Of a stretch of 64,000 nucleotides of DNA, positions 48,601-59,044 are shown piece after piece. This stretch comes from Sporodiniella umbellata (lineage: Eukaryota; Mucoromycota; Mucoromycetes; Mucorales; Rhizopodaceae): NCBI GenBank assembly GCA_025677835.1, contig JAIXMR010000021.1:203223-267222 (forward strand). The letters are read 5' to 3'. How positions within the stretch are numbered: position 1 is the first letter of the stretch; every line of letters begins with the position of its first letter. The notes beneath the pieces are model-generated. The model had not been told where the DNA came from and made no database searches. It saw nothing but the letters and a program-made list of their open reading frames with translations. A program made the translations under genes and the position numbers.

Positions 48601-49758
48601 CGCACTTTCTTATCGTTTCTTCAAATGGCCATAACCATGCAGTATCTAAAGTATTCGATTTTTTTTGGTTTTAATATTTAACAAAGGGATTATTATGTTA
48701 CTTACCAATATGACAATGACCCACCGCATAAACTTCATGTTGTGAATCTCCGTTTTTAGCACTCAGAAACTCTCGGGCAATTCTCAATCCTTCTATGAGC
48801 GATTGGTCATTTCCAGTTTGAAACGCATTTGTAATGCGATTGGCTGTATACAAAGCTTGGGAGCCTCGAAGAGAGTCTTCAGCAAGATCTTTCCCCATAC
48901 CAAATATGACCTGAAAATCATACAACAGCTCCCAGGCAATTTTATTTGGGACAACCAACTCTAAATCGTGGAGATTGAAGAAACGATTGGGATCTGGTGG
49001 GCCTATCAAACCACCTCCAGTACCGAACATTCCATTACATGCCATTTCCACATAAAGCTGTATCATTTCCCCACCATGAGCTTTTTCAGTCAGTACGTAC
49101 TCTAATCTGGTATCACTTCCAGCTAAAAAAAGAGTCGGCATCAAATACAAGTTCTTATGAATCCTTCAAGCTATTCTCTACCTCCGCCTGTCAAGCCTTG
49201 TAACGGCAATCCCTCCGTATTCCAAATAAGTGCTTCATTGTCAGAGTTCCATAGGAAATTAACTTGCTCTCCAGCAAACTCTTCTGGAATGCGCAAGCGA
49301 ACAAGAAACCAGTGAGTCGACTAAAAAAGTGGTATGTTAGTATTTCTTCTTGTCATTCTTTTCCGCGTACCCAGGAGGGACCAAACCATTCCCCAAGATG
49401 AGTAGGACGAAAATCTTGCCTGATAGCCTCTTCGAACGATATTCTTTTTAGGTCAGGTACACTGTAGACAAGCAAAGAAATATACTCCTCTAAAAACTAA
49501 GGTATCAGAACCACTATAATCGCTACAATACTCTATTGTAAACCAACCCGAATCAGTCCTTCCTCGATAAAGCTGAGAAAACAAATTAATATCTGAGCCA
49601 TTAACGCCGGATGCTGTAAAGTTGGAGCAGCGATCCACAGTTATACTTCGTATATGCTTTGGGTATTCTAATGCTTTGGGTTGTTGCACATTGCTGTTCG
49701 GTGAGAATGTTGCAAAGTTCGGAGGTAACGACTCAAATGAAAATTGATTCAAATTCAT
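45642..49758 (-). CDS. AMS1: GH38 alpha-mannosidase, vacuolar/cytosolic Ams1 type
   Basis: A many-exon gene from [18 protein letters not shown] (49758) to VVTLKLSLL (45642), roughly 1,050 residues. The N-terminal beta domain is followed by the GH38 catalytic motif [20 protein letters not shown] with zinc ligands His and Asp, then [15 protein letters not shown] carrying the Asp nucleophile. The C-terminal half shows [24 protein letters not shown] mannosidase beta domains and [12 protein letters not shown]. No signal peptide is visible, as expected for Ams1, which reaches the vacuole by the Cvt/autophagy route and degrades free oligomannosides. An upstream short frame beginning MRGNKFYVKEI could be an alternative first exon. 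Confidence 0.93.
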
Positions 49759-50288
49759 GAGAGAGCCCTTACAAAAAAGAAAAAACAAAGAGAAGGGAAA
49801 TGATCGTTTTTGTTGAAAAAAAAAAATGCCCGTTTTGATCTCTTCATCTATGACTTTTATCTCCTTCACATAAAACTTATTTCCCCGCATCGTACTTTTT
49901 CAATAATAAGAACAAAAAACAAAAAGGTATTAAGCTTAGCTTGGAAAGAGCAGCTACAACCAGGGGATAAGACAGGATAGAGCTATTCGAGCGGATTCGT
50001 TCCGTTTATATTATTTCTTTACTCTACCCATCCGAGTCTTCTTGGTAGCCTGCATGAATCAAACTAAAACTACTAACTGTTCAGTCTGTTTGACAACCAC
50101 CCATTTGTAAAAAAGCATAAAACATCTGTTTTTATGTGCATCTAAACACTGTATATATTTTTGAATTCAAAGGGAAACTGTATAGCCAGGATTGGCTATA
50201 CTTTTTTTTCTGCTTTTTTTTTTTTTTGGAATACATATACAAAAAGGCTGCCACTGCTCTTTATTTTTCAACTTTTCCCATTAGTTTT
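49759..50288. other. Spacer between CoA-binding gene end and alpha-mannosidase start
   Basis: 530 bp, AT-rich with T and A runs. Contains the possible upstream mannosidase exon near 49860-49890. Otherwise nothing recognised. Confidence 0.6.
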
Positions 50289-50812
50289 TTAAATGCGGCT
50301 TTTGGTCAAAAGAATTGGGCCTTTAACCAATAGACAAGGACCACTGTGAATCACTTCCAAGTCTTTTTCCTCATTAATAAAGTCAACAACGCTTTTATCT
50401 TCTGCACCAGGCTGAATCCAGATAGATTTAAATCCTAGTCTTTTTGCGTCGCGTAAAACATTCAATGTTACACTGGGAGGTGTAATGATAGATAAGGAAG
50501 TATGAGCAGGATCAGCAACCTCTTCTATACTTTTTAAGGTTTCAAGCCCCTCAATGGTGCTTTCTTTCTATTTTTCAGTCAACAAGTATACGTCAATACA
50601 AACTATATGGTCGAAATAAACTTACTGGATTGATAGGAGTCACTGGAAGGTCGTTCGACTGGTACCTATTATTTCCGTTGGTTAGCTCAAAGCTTACTTG
50701 AATATTCTTACCAGCGTAAAATGCGATTTCCAAACTTTTGGCGGTTACTACTTGCTCCCACTACTACAAAATGGGCGTTTTTTATAAAACTCTGAGCTAC
50801 TGTATCAAGCAT
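50289..50812 (-). CDS. CoA-binding (Rossmann) domain protein, YccU-like
   Basis: Exons 50812..50712, 50665..50626 and 50567..50289; 139 residues, the full length of this small family. It reads MLDTVAQSFIKNAHFVVVGA, with the dinucleotide-type loop GASSNRQKFGNRILRWY, then VTPINPKESTIEGL, TSLSIITPPSVTLNVLRDAK, SIWIQPGAED and the final VIHSGPCLLVKGP. This is the CoA_binding_2 fold related to the succinyl-CoA ligase alpha N-terminal domain. Its reaction is unknown; bacterial YccU binds CoA. It has no catalytic His domain. The gene is easily missed because exons are short. Confidence 0.9.
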
Positions 50813-52008
50813 ACAAATGGAAAAGAAACTAAAAAAAAAAAAAAAAAGAATAGCAATCTTAAGATCTCAAAAGTTTAGCCTCCGCATTCACCTGCTATAT
50901 TCGTGAAATATTCAGTAACGAACACACCAATAGCTTTAAAAGGCACTTGCAAGGTTTCCCTTCAGTAAATTTTTTTTTAAAAAAAACGAAAAACCCATAT
51001 GTTATTGAAAAGTATTAGAGATACAGTTTCCAGCAGCTCTCATAAATTAATTTTAAGCACATTTATCATCAAAAGTAACATACAGAAAACAAAGGCTCTA
51101 TTCGACCTATAGAGCCAGACTTTTTATAATACACACCTTTTTTCATCTAATTGAGCTGACAATAATTCCAGATCACTTTGTGGTATTAAATTTAAAGAGG
51201 TATACCAATACACCTTTATCTCAGATTCAGTTATCTTAATTCCCACAGAATGAAGTACATGAATAAATTTTAGAACAACGCATTTGATTTTACCGTTGAG
51301 CTTTTATTATTAGTTTAATACCCCTCCCCCCGAATAATTCTAGAGCTTAGATAAGCTGTTACTTCTTCCATTACAGTGTTAGTGCTATAAAATCATTAAC
51401 GTACGTCGATTTCTGCCTGAGCAATTCTATTAAAAATCATTTCATTAATGATGTAAAAAGTTTTCCCGATAACACACAACCTGTTTAAATCACCTTAGTC
51501 ACATTGAAAGGCTTCACAGTACTGTCTACTTTTTATAGAATAGTACAATAGCTCAGGCTGCATATAGTATATCTGAAGAAAGACTTTAATAACTAGAAAA
51601 AACTTATAAACACCAACTAGCTTTGGTTTTACCATGCACATAGCAAATTCATAATCATTAATTAAAGATACTATCGTCTTTTTTCTTGCTGAACAAACCA
51701 CGCTTGCTATATTAATTACAGCAAATAAATTGTGTTTTACATTTTTACGTTTTGCTAAAAGTAGTCGGCGATACTTTTCTACACACTTAGCACATATCTT
51801 GGCTTAGTCTGTTTTTGTTCGTCAGGGATGAAACCATGAGTGTAGATTTTGATCCGACCCTTACCAAAATCTTTGGTTGTTTTGTTTACAATGATTACAT
51901 AACAAGGAGATGTGCTTCACCCCTTCTTTTTACCAGTGTTTTTTATTTCATATACGGTCTCCTTTTTTTCCCCTTTTTCTTATTTTGTTACTGTTTTCCT
52001 TTCAATAG
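50813..52008. other. Intergenic region, no gene seen
   Basis: 1.2 kb of AT-rich DNA with an A15 run, T9A8 palindrome (50970-50986) and a C-rich CCCCTCCCCCC patch at 51321-51331. Near the right end ATG at 51836 opens a short frame (MSVDFDPTLTKIF) that may be a 5' exon of the next gene, but no good donor keeps it in phase. Confidence 0.55.
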
Positions 52009-52639
52009 ATGACTAATAATGAAAGCATTGAAGAAATAAGATTCATGAAAAACGGTAGCTGCTATGCACGAGTCATATCGCTTGCTAAAAGGCTCCGGAA
52101 AAAGCTAGACAATCTTAAAAAAATAAAGCCATCTATCAGTATCTTTCCCTCGCCCAGTTACCCTCTACCGCCATTGCCCAATGCGCTGTCCGTCAAACAT
52201 GTTCAAAAAGTGAGACAATAGAAAAAAAAAGCAAAACAAAGAAAAAGCCATACTTAGTTTGTTTGTTCTTTTTTTTTGTCTTCAGAAAAAAAGCTGGAAA
52301 GATTTTCTCAGGAGAACCTATCGATTAGGACCTCTAACAGTAACTCGACAACCAGCATCCAAAAAAATATCTGGTCTTTATATTGCAAAACTCAACTACC
52401 AGCAAATCATAATACTGAAGCTTAATGTCACTTCTGATCCTTGCTACGGACTAACATTTTCTTGTCAAAAAGTGTCGCGTAATCAACGAAAAAAAGACAA
52501 GAAGCGGCTGTGTTCAATTTCCGATGAACATATACAATCTGCCTTGTATGTTTGGTTCCAAACAACTGATTATCCACCTATTCAAACTGCAAGCGACTTG
52601 TTGCGTGACGGTTTGAAAATCTACCTAATATATCCTTAA
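52009..52639 (+). CDS. Unknown basic protein
   Basis: Exons 52009-52209 and 52286-52639; 184 residues if the ATG at 52009 is the start. A good acceptor (TTCAATAG) directly precedes this ATG, so an upstream exon or a leader intron is likely. The N-terminal part has a basic helix (AKRLRKKLDNLKKIK) and a proline stretch. The second exon encodes KSWKDFLRRTYRLGPLTVTR then alternating hydrophobic strands and charged KVSRNQRKKDKKR. No signal peptide, no membrane span. I do not recognise a family. Protein-like composition and good splice sites argue it is real. Convergent with the complex I ESSS gene. Confidence 0.6.
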
Positions 52640-52739
52640 AATGTAAAGCCCATCTTTGTTTGGCTCTTCCTTTCTGTATCTATTGACAATAAAAAATTTT
52701 TGTGTATGTATTTATCTACTGATGTTGTGTGAAATCAAT

Positions 52740-53158
52740 TTATTTTTGAGAGGTTTTGTTGTATTCGAGCGAAATGCCTTTTTCTTTCAACGATTTCTCT
52801 GCCTCTTTCTTAGCCCAAGTGACAAGACTATACAAACGATAATGTTGAGCATCCAGCAATCTTCTTTTTTTTTTTTTTTTTACCTGGTATCAGGCTTATA
52901 GTACAAGGCAACAGCCATGGCAAAAAACCCACCACCCATACCGATGTAGTAAATATCTTCCCAATCTTCTTTAACTCTAACCTGCATTCCGTTTAGTTTA
53001 AACAAAAAGATCTTGAATCTTTTTCTTTTTTTTTTTTTTTTTACTTTTTGTCCAAAAAGGTGTCCACTAGGTTCATTGTAAGAGACAGGTCCATGTCCTC
53101 CGCGACGAAGGAAGCTTGGGCGAGCCAAACGAGCTGAGCGTGCAACAGCAGAAAACAT
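52740..53158 (-). CDS. Complex I accessory subunit ESSS/NDUFB11
   Basis: Exons 53158..53045, 52981..52884 and 52827..52740; 99 residues. MFSAVARSARLARPSFLRR is a mitochondrial presequence. GGHGPVSYNEPSGHLFG then VRVKEDWEDIYYIGMGGGFF and ALYYKPDTSLVTWAKKEA match the fungal ESSS subunit: a short matrix-facing segment, one membrane span, and a helical intermembrane tail. It stabilises the distal membrane arm of complex I. Both introns hold A17-type runs starting two bases after the GT. Confidence 0.92.
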
Positions 53159-54592
53159 TTAATGTAATTATTTAAAAAAAGAAAATCCCAATGCCCCCCA
53201 GAAAGCGTTAAAGCAACAAAGTGTGATGTCACACAGCGTTTTTTTTCTGGGACTGATTTTTGAAGGCTTTGCCTATGTAGATTCAACTCCGGCCTATTGA
53301 AAGCTTTCCAGTCATTTAGTATTAAAAAAAAAAGGAAAGTACCCCCTGAGACTATACAATATATTACAGTTAAATCCAACTGTATACAATTGTTCTAGAT
53401 TTTTTGATTTATATAGACTTTGCTGAGAATAGTTTAATGAAAAAGAGCAAAACGTCGGTGAAAAATTCTAAATATTTCCGTGATGGCAATTTTGACTTTC
53501 TGTTCTCACCTATGCACTACTACGTAGTCGCTCATCCTATTTTACATTTTTGTAACAACGAACACTGAATAGCCTGATATACAGACTCTATATATATTTG
53601 CTTTTATATTGAAAATAGACTTTTTACTATTTTTGATAAAACAAAAAAGACAAATAAGAAAAGGTTAAGACTTCAGAAAGAAGGGACTTTATCAAAATAA
53701 TCTGCGTAAGTCTTTTTCAAGTAGCGTTACAAGCAAAAAAAAAACCAGCCTAAATGCTGTTTGAAATGCTGAATATCTTCGTAAAGATGAAGCTGTGATC
53801 CGGTTGTCTTTTATAGTAGCTTTTTTTTTTTTGCACAATAACAGCTGACAGAGCTGTATAATAAGAATACTAACAAAAAGCCTCTAGCTTTAGAACAAGT
53901 ATACTGTTGAAAAACGACTAACGAAAATGCTTTTGCTAAAGATTTAGTTCAAGTAGAATGTATGTTTGGCGCTGAATTTGACAATAAGTATAAACAGGAC
54001 AAAATATCTCCTATTGTCTATGGCTATATCAACAAAACCCCTCGGATATCTAAAGCATTGAGATACAACTATCTTTATATAGAAATGTCAAGGTTTGTTC
54101 CGAGATGGAAATCTCCTATCAGCAAAGCGATAGAAAAGCGTCCATATCATCAGCTATTCTTTGACCGTCTTGCTTTCCAATGCATAGGTTTTTTTTTTAT
54201 CTTGACGATACTACAGAGCATAACCCTTATAGCCTGTTGAGAAAAGAGGCTTTGATACTAACCAGCAACCATAGAATTTGCGCATTTCAGATAAGAAAGA
54301 AAGCACAAAAAGCTTATTCTTGTAGGTCTTACCCAGTCGAGCAAATTAAAATAAGAAAGGATTTTAAAATTCACCATGTGCAGTAATTAAAAAATGAACA
54401 TTAAGCTTTTGATGCAGAAATTCAATAAAAAAAGTCTTCTGGTATTAAGAGGTATTGGCCTTTTTTTTTAAAAGTAGTTTCGAAACCTATGATTGTGTTT
54501 GTTTTTTAACATAAACATGCTCACTCGGCATTTTTTTTTTATTATTTTTTTTAGGAAAATAGCACAGACTGTACTTTTGCGATCTGTCTTTT
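53159..54592. other. Intergenic region with possible broken reading frame
   Basis: 1.4 kb. Most is AT-rich and gene-free. The part 53962-54386 holds two open frames that adjoin at a T10 tract and is described separately. Confidence 0.6.
53962..54386 (+). pseudogene. Possible frameshifted hypothetical gene
   Basis: A frame from ATG 53962 (MFGAEFDNKYKQDKI) stays open to 54240, and a second frame overlapping from 54180 continues to 54386 with polar, basic composition (IRKKAQKAYSCRSYPVEQIK). The two meet at a T10 run (54189-54198), where a one-base slip would join them to about 141 residues. Neither part resembles a family I know. It may instead be chance open frames. Confidence 0.25.
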
Positions 54593-55103
54593 TCAGCGAA
54601 ATATCCTCAAAAGAATTTTCTTGAATCCTTTGATCTCTGGCTTTGATGGCTCTTCAAGACCAAACATTTCTTCTACATCGTTTACGGTAATCCTCGAACG
54701 TTCTTGCTTTAGCTTTGAAGGAGGTACCGGGACATGTCTGTTCCTCTTCAGATGTTCATTTTTTAAGACTATGACAGGTTTATGGAATGGAAAACAAAAC
54801 AAAACAAAAGGCTCTTTTACCTTGCTTTTTCAGATCACCGGGTTTTTCGGAAGCATAATAAGGGTTGTAGGATATTGAGAAAGGATTAGTGATGACAAGC
54901 TGGGAATTAAGAGGTTGAGGAGCAACAATATGAGATAAAACTGTATGCGCTGCAGCTACTTCTTCCCACACTTCTTTAGGCTCTTCTTTGCCGGAAACTT
55001 TTTTTTCGCTATAGCTCTTCCAGTAATTGATTAAATCAACAAAGCTCTTTGGCTCTTCGAGAGAAGCTACTCCGATAGGCAGAGTGACACTTTGGCTTTC
55101 CAT
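54593..55103 (-). CDS. Unknown small acidic/basic protein
   Basis: Exons 55103..54821 and 54768..54593; 152 residues. Exon 1 begins MESQSVTLPIGVASLEEPKS and is predicted helical (SFVDLINYWKSYSEKK), then AAAHTVLSHIVAPQPLNSQL. Exon 2 is basic (KNEHLKRNRHVPVPPSKLKQ) with ITVNDVEEMFGLEEPSKPEI near the end. Phase fits across the intron. No targeting signal or membrane span. Not recognised; possibly lineage-specific. Confidence 0.6.
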
Positions 55104-55146
55104 AAAGGCAATAGACGAGTTAACAATAACCAAAAAAAAAAAAAAA

Positions 55147-55164
55147 AGAGAGAGAGAGAGAGAG
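55147..55164. repeat. (GA)n tract upstream of unknown acidic protein gene
   Basis: Nine GA units next to an A15 run in the leader of the gene starting at 55103. Confidence 0.8.
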
Positions 55165-55318
55165 TAGGGAATAGGCCCGTGATTCATCTTTTATCCTAGG
55201 AAAATTGGTTCTGATTCATACTAACCGCTGTTTGCAAAAATCAACGATTCTGACGTATAAGCCCATATTAAAAGATTGTTTTTTTTTTTATTATTATAAT
55301 CATAAAGGTTGATTTTTA

Positions 55319-55429
55319 GTGTATATATATGTGTGTGCGTGTATATGAGTAGTGCGTGTGTGTTTGCATGTGTGTATGTGTGTAGGTTTGTGGATGCGCG
55401 TGTGTATATATATATGTGTGTGCGTGTAT
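55319..55429. repeat. TG-rich degenerate microsatellite in 3' flank of GAR gene
   Basis: About 110 bp almost entirely G and T with interspersed TATATA. The string TATATATGTGTGTGCGTGTA occurs twice about 82 bp apart (near 55324 and 55409). On the transcript strand of the GAR gene this is CA/TA-rich and lies just after the stop codon at 55432. Confidence 0.8.
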
Positions 55430-55431
55430 CA

Positions 55432-57147
55432 TTAATTTCCAACCAAATTCATATGCTCCAGCAAAAAGATTTCCAAGTCTTGCCAGCCTCCGCCTACACG
55501 TATTAAAACCTTGTTCTTCTTATTTCGGTAAGTCATCAATTTACAAGTATAGATTTTTTTGCCGCCACCCAGAGAAGGTGTCAGTTCATTTCCAAAATAG
55601 TATTTTCCTTGTGCTTGAGGTGCTCTTTGACAATGGATTGTTACTGGACTTGCGTTAATGAGGGTAGCAATTTCTATGTCCAGTTCGTCCTTGGCATCGG
55701 GTTTATAGTATTTTCTATGGTTTAAAAGGGATGAGTCCGCCGCCTTGTTCTTTTCGTTCGATACTACTTTTCTAGTCATAGAAGAGCGAGGGCGGGGTAT
55801 CTCGCTCGGTGTTTTAGGTCGAGGAATCAGGCTTGGTGTTACAGCCCGTCGCATCATAGGCGAAGATCTTATCGTGCTCATACTAGCACGTTTTTGGACT
55901 CGCTTTTCTTCTCGTGTGGAATCAACAGAGGATGCGTCCGAGTGTTTTTCAATAGGGGAGGTACGCCATGAGCTTCGCTCGATAGGTGATCTTCGCCACT
56001 TGTTGGGAGCCATTTGCTCTATAGGTGATGCACGCCAAGGTGTAGTGGTACCACTGCGCTCTAGGGCAAAGGGGCTGGAAGCTCTGAGAAAATCCGGCTC
56101 GGGGCTTTTGAATGGGGTATCGCAGGATCTTGCAGGGCTCATAGGGCGTTGGCGCAGATGGTCCATCGTCATCTTGAGTTGGTCCCATCTTTGAAGCATT
56201 TTCTGGTGTCTCCCAATGGTGTTTGAATCTCGAGATACACGGGAAGCTATGCCATTACCAAGCATGGTCAACATTTTGTCGATAGATGGAGTGTAGTACT
56301 TGAACTTTGCATCAAAATTCTTTTCAATAGAAGACTTGCTAGCAGTAGAATCAGTAGACGAGGTGGAACAGGTGGATTGAGGTGTTTGGCGGTACTGATA
56401 GATTGTCTTTTCTAGTCCGTCCATCATTCCTTCTACTTGATCTGCTACTTGCTTGAATACAGTCAGCCAGCGGTCTTCCTTAAGCTCTGTCTTGAGCTCA
56501 TCAATTTCTATTCTCAAGAATTCCCAGCGTTCTTGAATTAATTGATGCTTGCGGGTCAAAAGCTCATCGTGTATTGGCTCGTTTGTCATTCGTTGGTAGA
56601 CCCGCTCAACATCATTGAATAGAGGGCCTACTCGGTTGTCAATATCAATCAGTAGACTTTCGAAGGCTACATGTTGATGCCGACGTTCTTGGAACTCAAA
56701 GATCATAAGAGACAGACCGTCCATTTGTACCAAAATAGATTCCATACACTTTCGGATTTCTCTTTGCCCTTGTGCCTCGTTCATCAGGCCTTTAAGAGAG
56801 CGAATGAAATGCTGTAGGCCGGACCACTCAGACTGTACTTTGGTCAGCTTCAGTTTGTATTGCCTATCCATCGTTTCCTCACCAAGTTCAATACAAGTTT
56901 CTATTGTTTCCTGCATTTCTTGCATCTTGTCTTCTAAAGGCCCAAGTGTCTCAATCTCCAGGTCATCCTTTATGTGTTGCTCGATTTCAAATGCTGTCAA
57001 GTGGCCTGTTTCTATCCACTCGGTAATTTTATGAATATAGATATCCAAGCGACTAGAAAAGTCGTCATGAAAGGTCTTTAGGTCTTCTCTAGGAATTTCA
57101 AGCGCATACAGTCTAGAATAGAGTGTGTCTTGCTGATTAACGGTCAT
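55432..57147 (-). CDS. GAR-domain microtubule-binding protein with SxIP-like motifs (Kar9/GAS2-like)
   Basis: Intronless, 571 residues. The N-terminal ~270 residues are helical and spectrin-like (ETMDRQYKLKLTKVQSEWSG, DELLTRKHQLIQERWEFLRI). The middle is Ser/Pro/Arg-rich with three near repeats of W-R-x-SPIE (WRASPIEQ, WRRSPIER, WRTSPIEK) and two tandem SLIPRP/SEIPRP motifs that fit the EB1-binding SxIP pattern. The C-terminus is a GAR domain ending VLIRVGGGWQDLEIFLLEH, a microtubule-binding fold. This combination suggests a plus-end tracking linker for spindle or nuclear positioning, like yeast Kar9. Long open frame, clear Kozak-free ATG at 57147. Confidence 0.88.
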   Translation of the reverse strand: MTVNQQDTLYSRLYALEIPREDLKTFHDDFSSRLDIYIHKITEWIETGHLTAFEIEQHIKDDLEIETLGPLEDKMQEMQETIETCIELGEETMDRQYKLKLTKVQSEWSGLQHFIRSLKGLMNEAQGQREIRKCMESILVQMDGLSLMIFEFQERRHQHVAFESLLIDIDNRVGPLFNDVERVYQRMTNEPIHDELLTRKHQLIQERWEFLRIEIDELKTELKEDRWLTVFKQVADQVEGMMDGLEKTIYQYRQTPQSTCSTSSTDSTASKSSIEKNFDAKFKYYTPSIDKMLTMLGNGIASRVSRDSNTIGRHQKMLQRWDQLKMTMDHLRQRPMSPARSCDTPFKSPEPDFLRASSPFALERSGTTTPWRASPIEQMAPNKWRRSPIERSSWRTSPIEKHSDASSVDSTREEKRVQKRASMSTIRSSPMMRRAVTPSLIPRPKTPSEIPRPRSSMTRKVVSNEKNKAADSSLLNHRKYYKPDAKDELDIEIATLINASPVTIHCQRAPQAQGKYYFGNELTPSLGGGKKIYTCKLMTYRNKKNKVLIRVGGGWQDLEIFLLEHMNLVGN

Positions 57148-57824
57148 TGCGTCTGAACTGCTATAAAAGTCAGTACTGTGTTTATAAATAGTCTTTTACT
57201 TTACTCTTTTAGTTTATCTTGTGAGTAATATCAAGTTTTTTTTTTTTTAGTAATGCCTTAAATATGGTCAAATAGAGAGGGGTATTTAGTCTTGGGTATC
57301 AACAGAAAATAAAATAAGAAAGAAAAAAAATAAAAAATAAAAAAATTTAAAAGGGAAAGAAAAAGGGGATGAGTAACAGAATACGGACATTTAAATTTTT
57401 TGCATCATCTTATTGGTGATGAAATACCATTTCTATCCATTTAAGGAGAAACCTGAAACATCTTATGACTACAGAATATAACTTGTCTTTCTGCCTCTTT
57501 AAAAAGGGTCTGATATCCATATTTACTCTTAAAATTCAAAAAAAAAAAAGTATAAAGAAAAAAAAATAAGAAACAAAAATGGAAAGGTAAAAACAAAATC
57601 GTATACAACCGAATAAGTAGAACGAACTTCCATATCAGGAATCGAATGCCCTCTATTGTCTACCTTTTTCTGGTATCGGTAAGAGTTCCGTAGACATTGT
57701 TACACTTTAAAGACATAAAATTGAACAGGGACTGTAGCATCGCGAATGTCATTTGAAGCACTTCCATGCATAAAAACAAACGAAGAAAATTTACACAAAA
57801 AGATCACCTGTTTGGAATCATCTA
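57148..57824. other. Spacer between GAR gene start and ABHD11-like gene end
   Basis: 680 bp, AT-rich with several A runs (57308-57350, 57540-57570). No gene seen. Confidence 0.65.
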
Positions 57825-58793
57825 TTACTGCTCTTTAGCAAACTTTGTGATCAATTTTAAAACAGCATCAGGCTTTTCCGCGTGAACTACAAAAAGAAAA
57901 CACAAAGTTAAATCCTAATTCACTTGGGATTGCTATGAGCTTTTACCCCAGTGGCCGGTTTTTTCAACAATTTCTAAAGATGAATTAGGGAACAGCTTCT
58001 CAATCTCTTCCTTTTGTTCCAAAAATGGAGTAGAGTAAGGGCTGTTTCCGCCAGCGATAAATAAAGTAGGTCGATCGTATTGACCCATAGCACTAAAGTC
58101 ACCAATGTTTTCAAGCGAGTCACCCAGAATTTGATAGGGCACTCGAAACCTTTGGATACCGTCGCTTGAACGCTTAAGGTTGGTCAGCAAAAACATACGA
58201 ATACCCTGATCTGGCTCATATTTGGCGAGTATAGTGTTTGCTTCGCTTTGTTTTGTAACCTGACTCTCCTCGATTTCCTTCATTGCTTGGATATACTTTC
58301 GAAAGCTTCGACCCAGCTTGAGTGATACAGGCGGCATATCTATCACAACTAACTTGGAAACAATCTCTGACGACTCTAGCGCTGTTTTCATCACAACTTT
58401 GCCACCCATAGAATGGCCCACAAGAATTGATTCAGACAAGTTGTGATGAGAAATAAAATGAGCTAAATCTTGACTCATTACTCCATAGTTATGCTCCTTG
58501 ACTTGAGGACTGTCCCCATGATTACGAAGATCCTAAAAAAAAAAGGCCCCCAAACGTACTTTAGAATAAGGCAATTGATAGTGAAAACGTACAACTGCGT
58601 AAATGTCTCGACCGGTTTTTTGTTCGAGTGCCTTAGCTAACGATTTCCAATTTTGCTTTGAGCCAAACAAACCATGGCAAATGACGATAGGGCCAACATT
58701 GCCATTGTCTCCATACTTTTGAAACGATAACTGGACTGCTTTGGAATAGTGCCTTACTCCACGTAGTTGTGAGATAGCCTGTTTGTAGAACAT
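57825..58793 (-). CDS. Mitochondrial alpha/beta hydrolase, ABHD11/Imo32-like
   Basis: Exons 58793..58593, 58532..57947 and 57886..57825; 282 residues. MFYKQAISQLRGVRHYSKAV is a plausible mitochondrial presequence. The fold shows IVICHGLFGSKQNWKSLAKA (oxyanion HG), DLRNHGDSPQVKEHNYGVM, and the nucleophile elbow ILVGHSMGGKVVMKTAL. The Asp/His of the triad fall in DRPTLFIAGG and EKTGHWVHAEKPD. Human ABHD11 and yeast Imo32 are mitochondrial; ABHD11 protects 2-oxoglutarate dehydrogenase lipoylation. An upstream in-frame ATG (58853) is less likely. Confidence 0.93.
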
Positions 58794-58884
58794 CGATGTG
58801 TATAAAAATAATAAAAATTCCACATTAGTCACTTGAACCGTCTTATCTGCCAATCACGTTGAGTTACAAGTCAATTTCAAAAAT

Positions 58885-59044
58885 CTCGCCCTTCTGTTTT
58901 AGAAGATGCTCGATTAGGTACACAAAGTAAAGTCGATGCATATAAAACACAATACAGTAAAAACATCGGCCTTCTGCTTTAGAAAACGCTTGAATGTATG
59001 TACAAAGTAAAATTAGTACATACAAAATACGGTACAGCAATTTT
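58885..59044. repeat. Diverged 80-bp tandem duplication
   Basis: Copies at 58885-58964 and 58965-59044 align without gaps over most of their length, sharing CCTTCTG-TTTAGAA and ACAAAGTAAA cores, roughly 70-75% identical by eye. Located in the upstream flank of the ABHD11-like gene. Confidence 0.7.

Noticed and set aside
55949..56188. Frames antisense to the GAR gene, the longest being 149 codons at 55745-56194
   Set aside because: Shadows of the Ser/Pro/Arg-rich coding region on the opposite strand.
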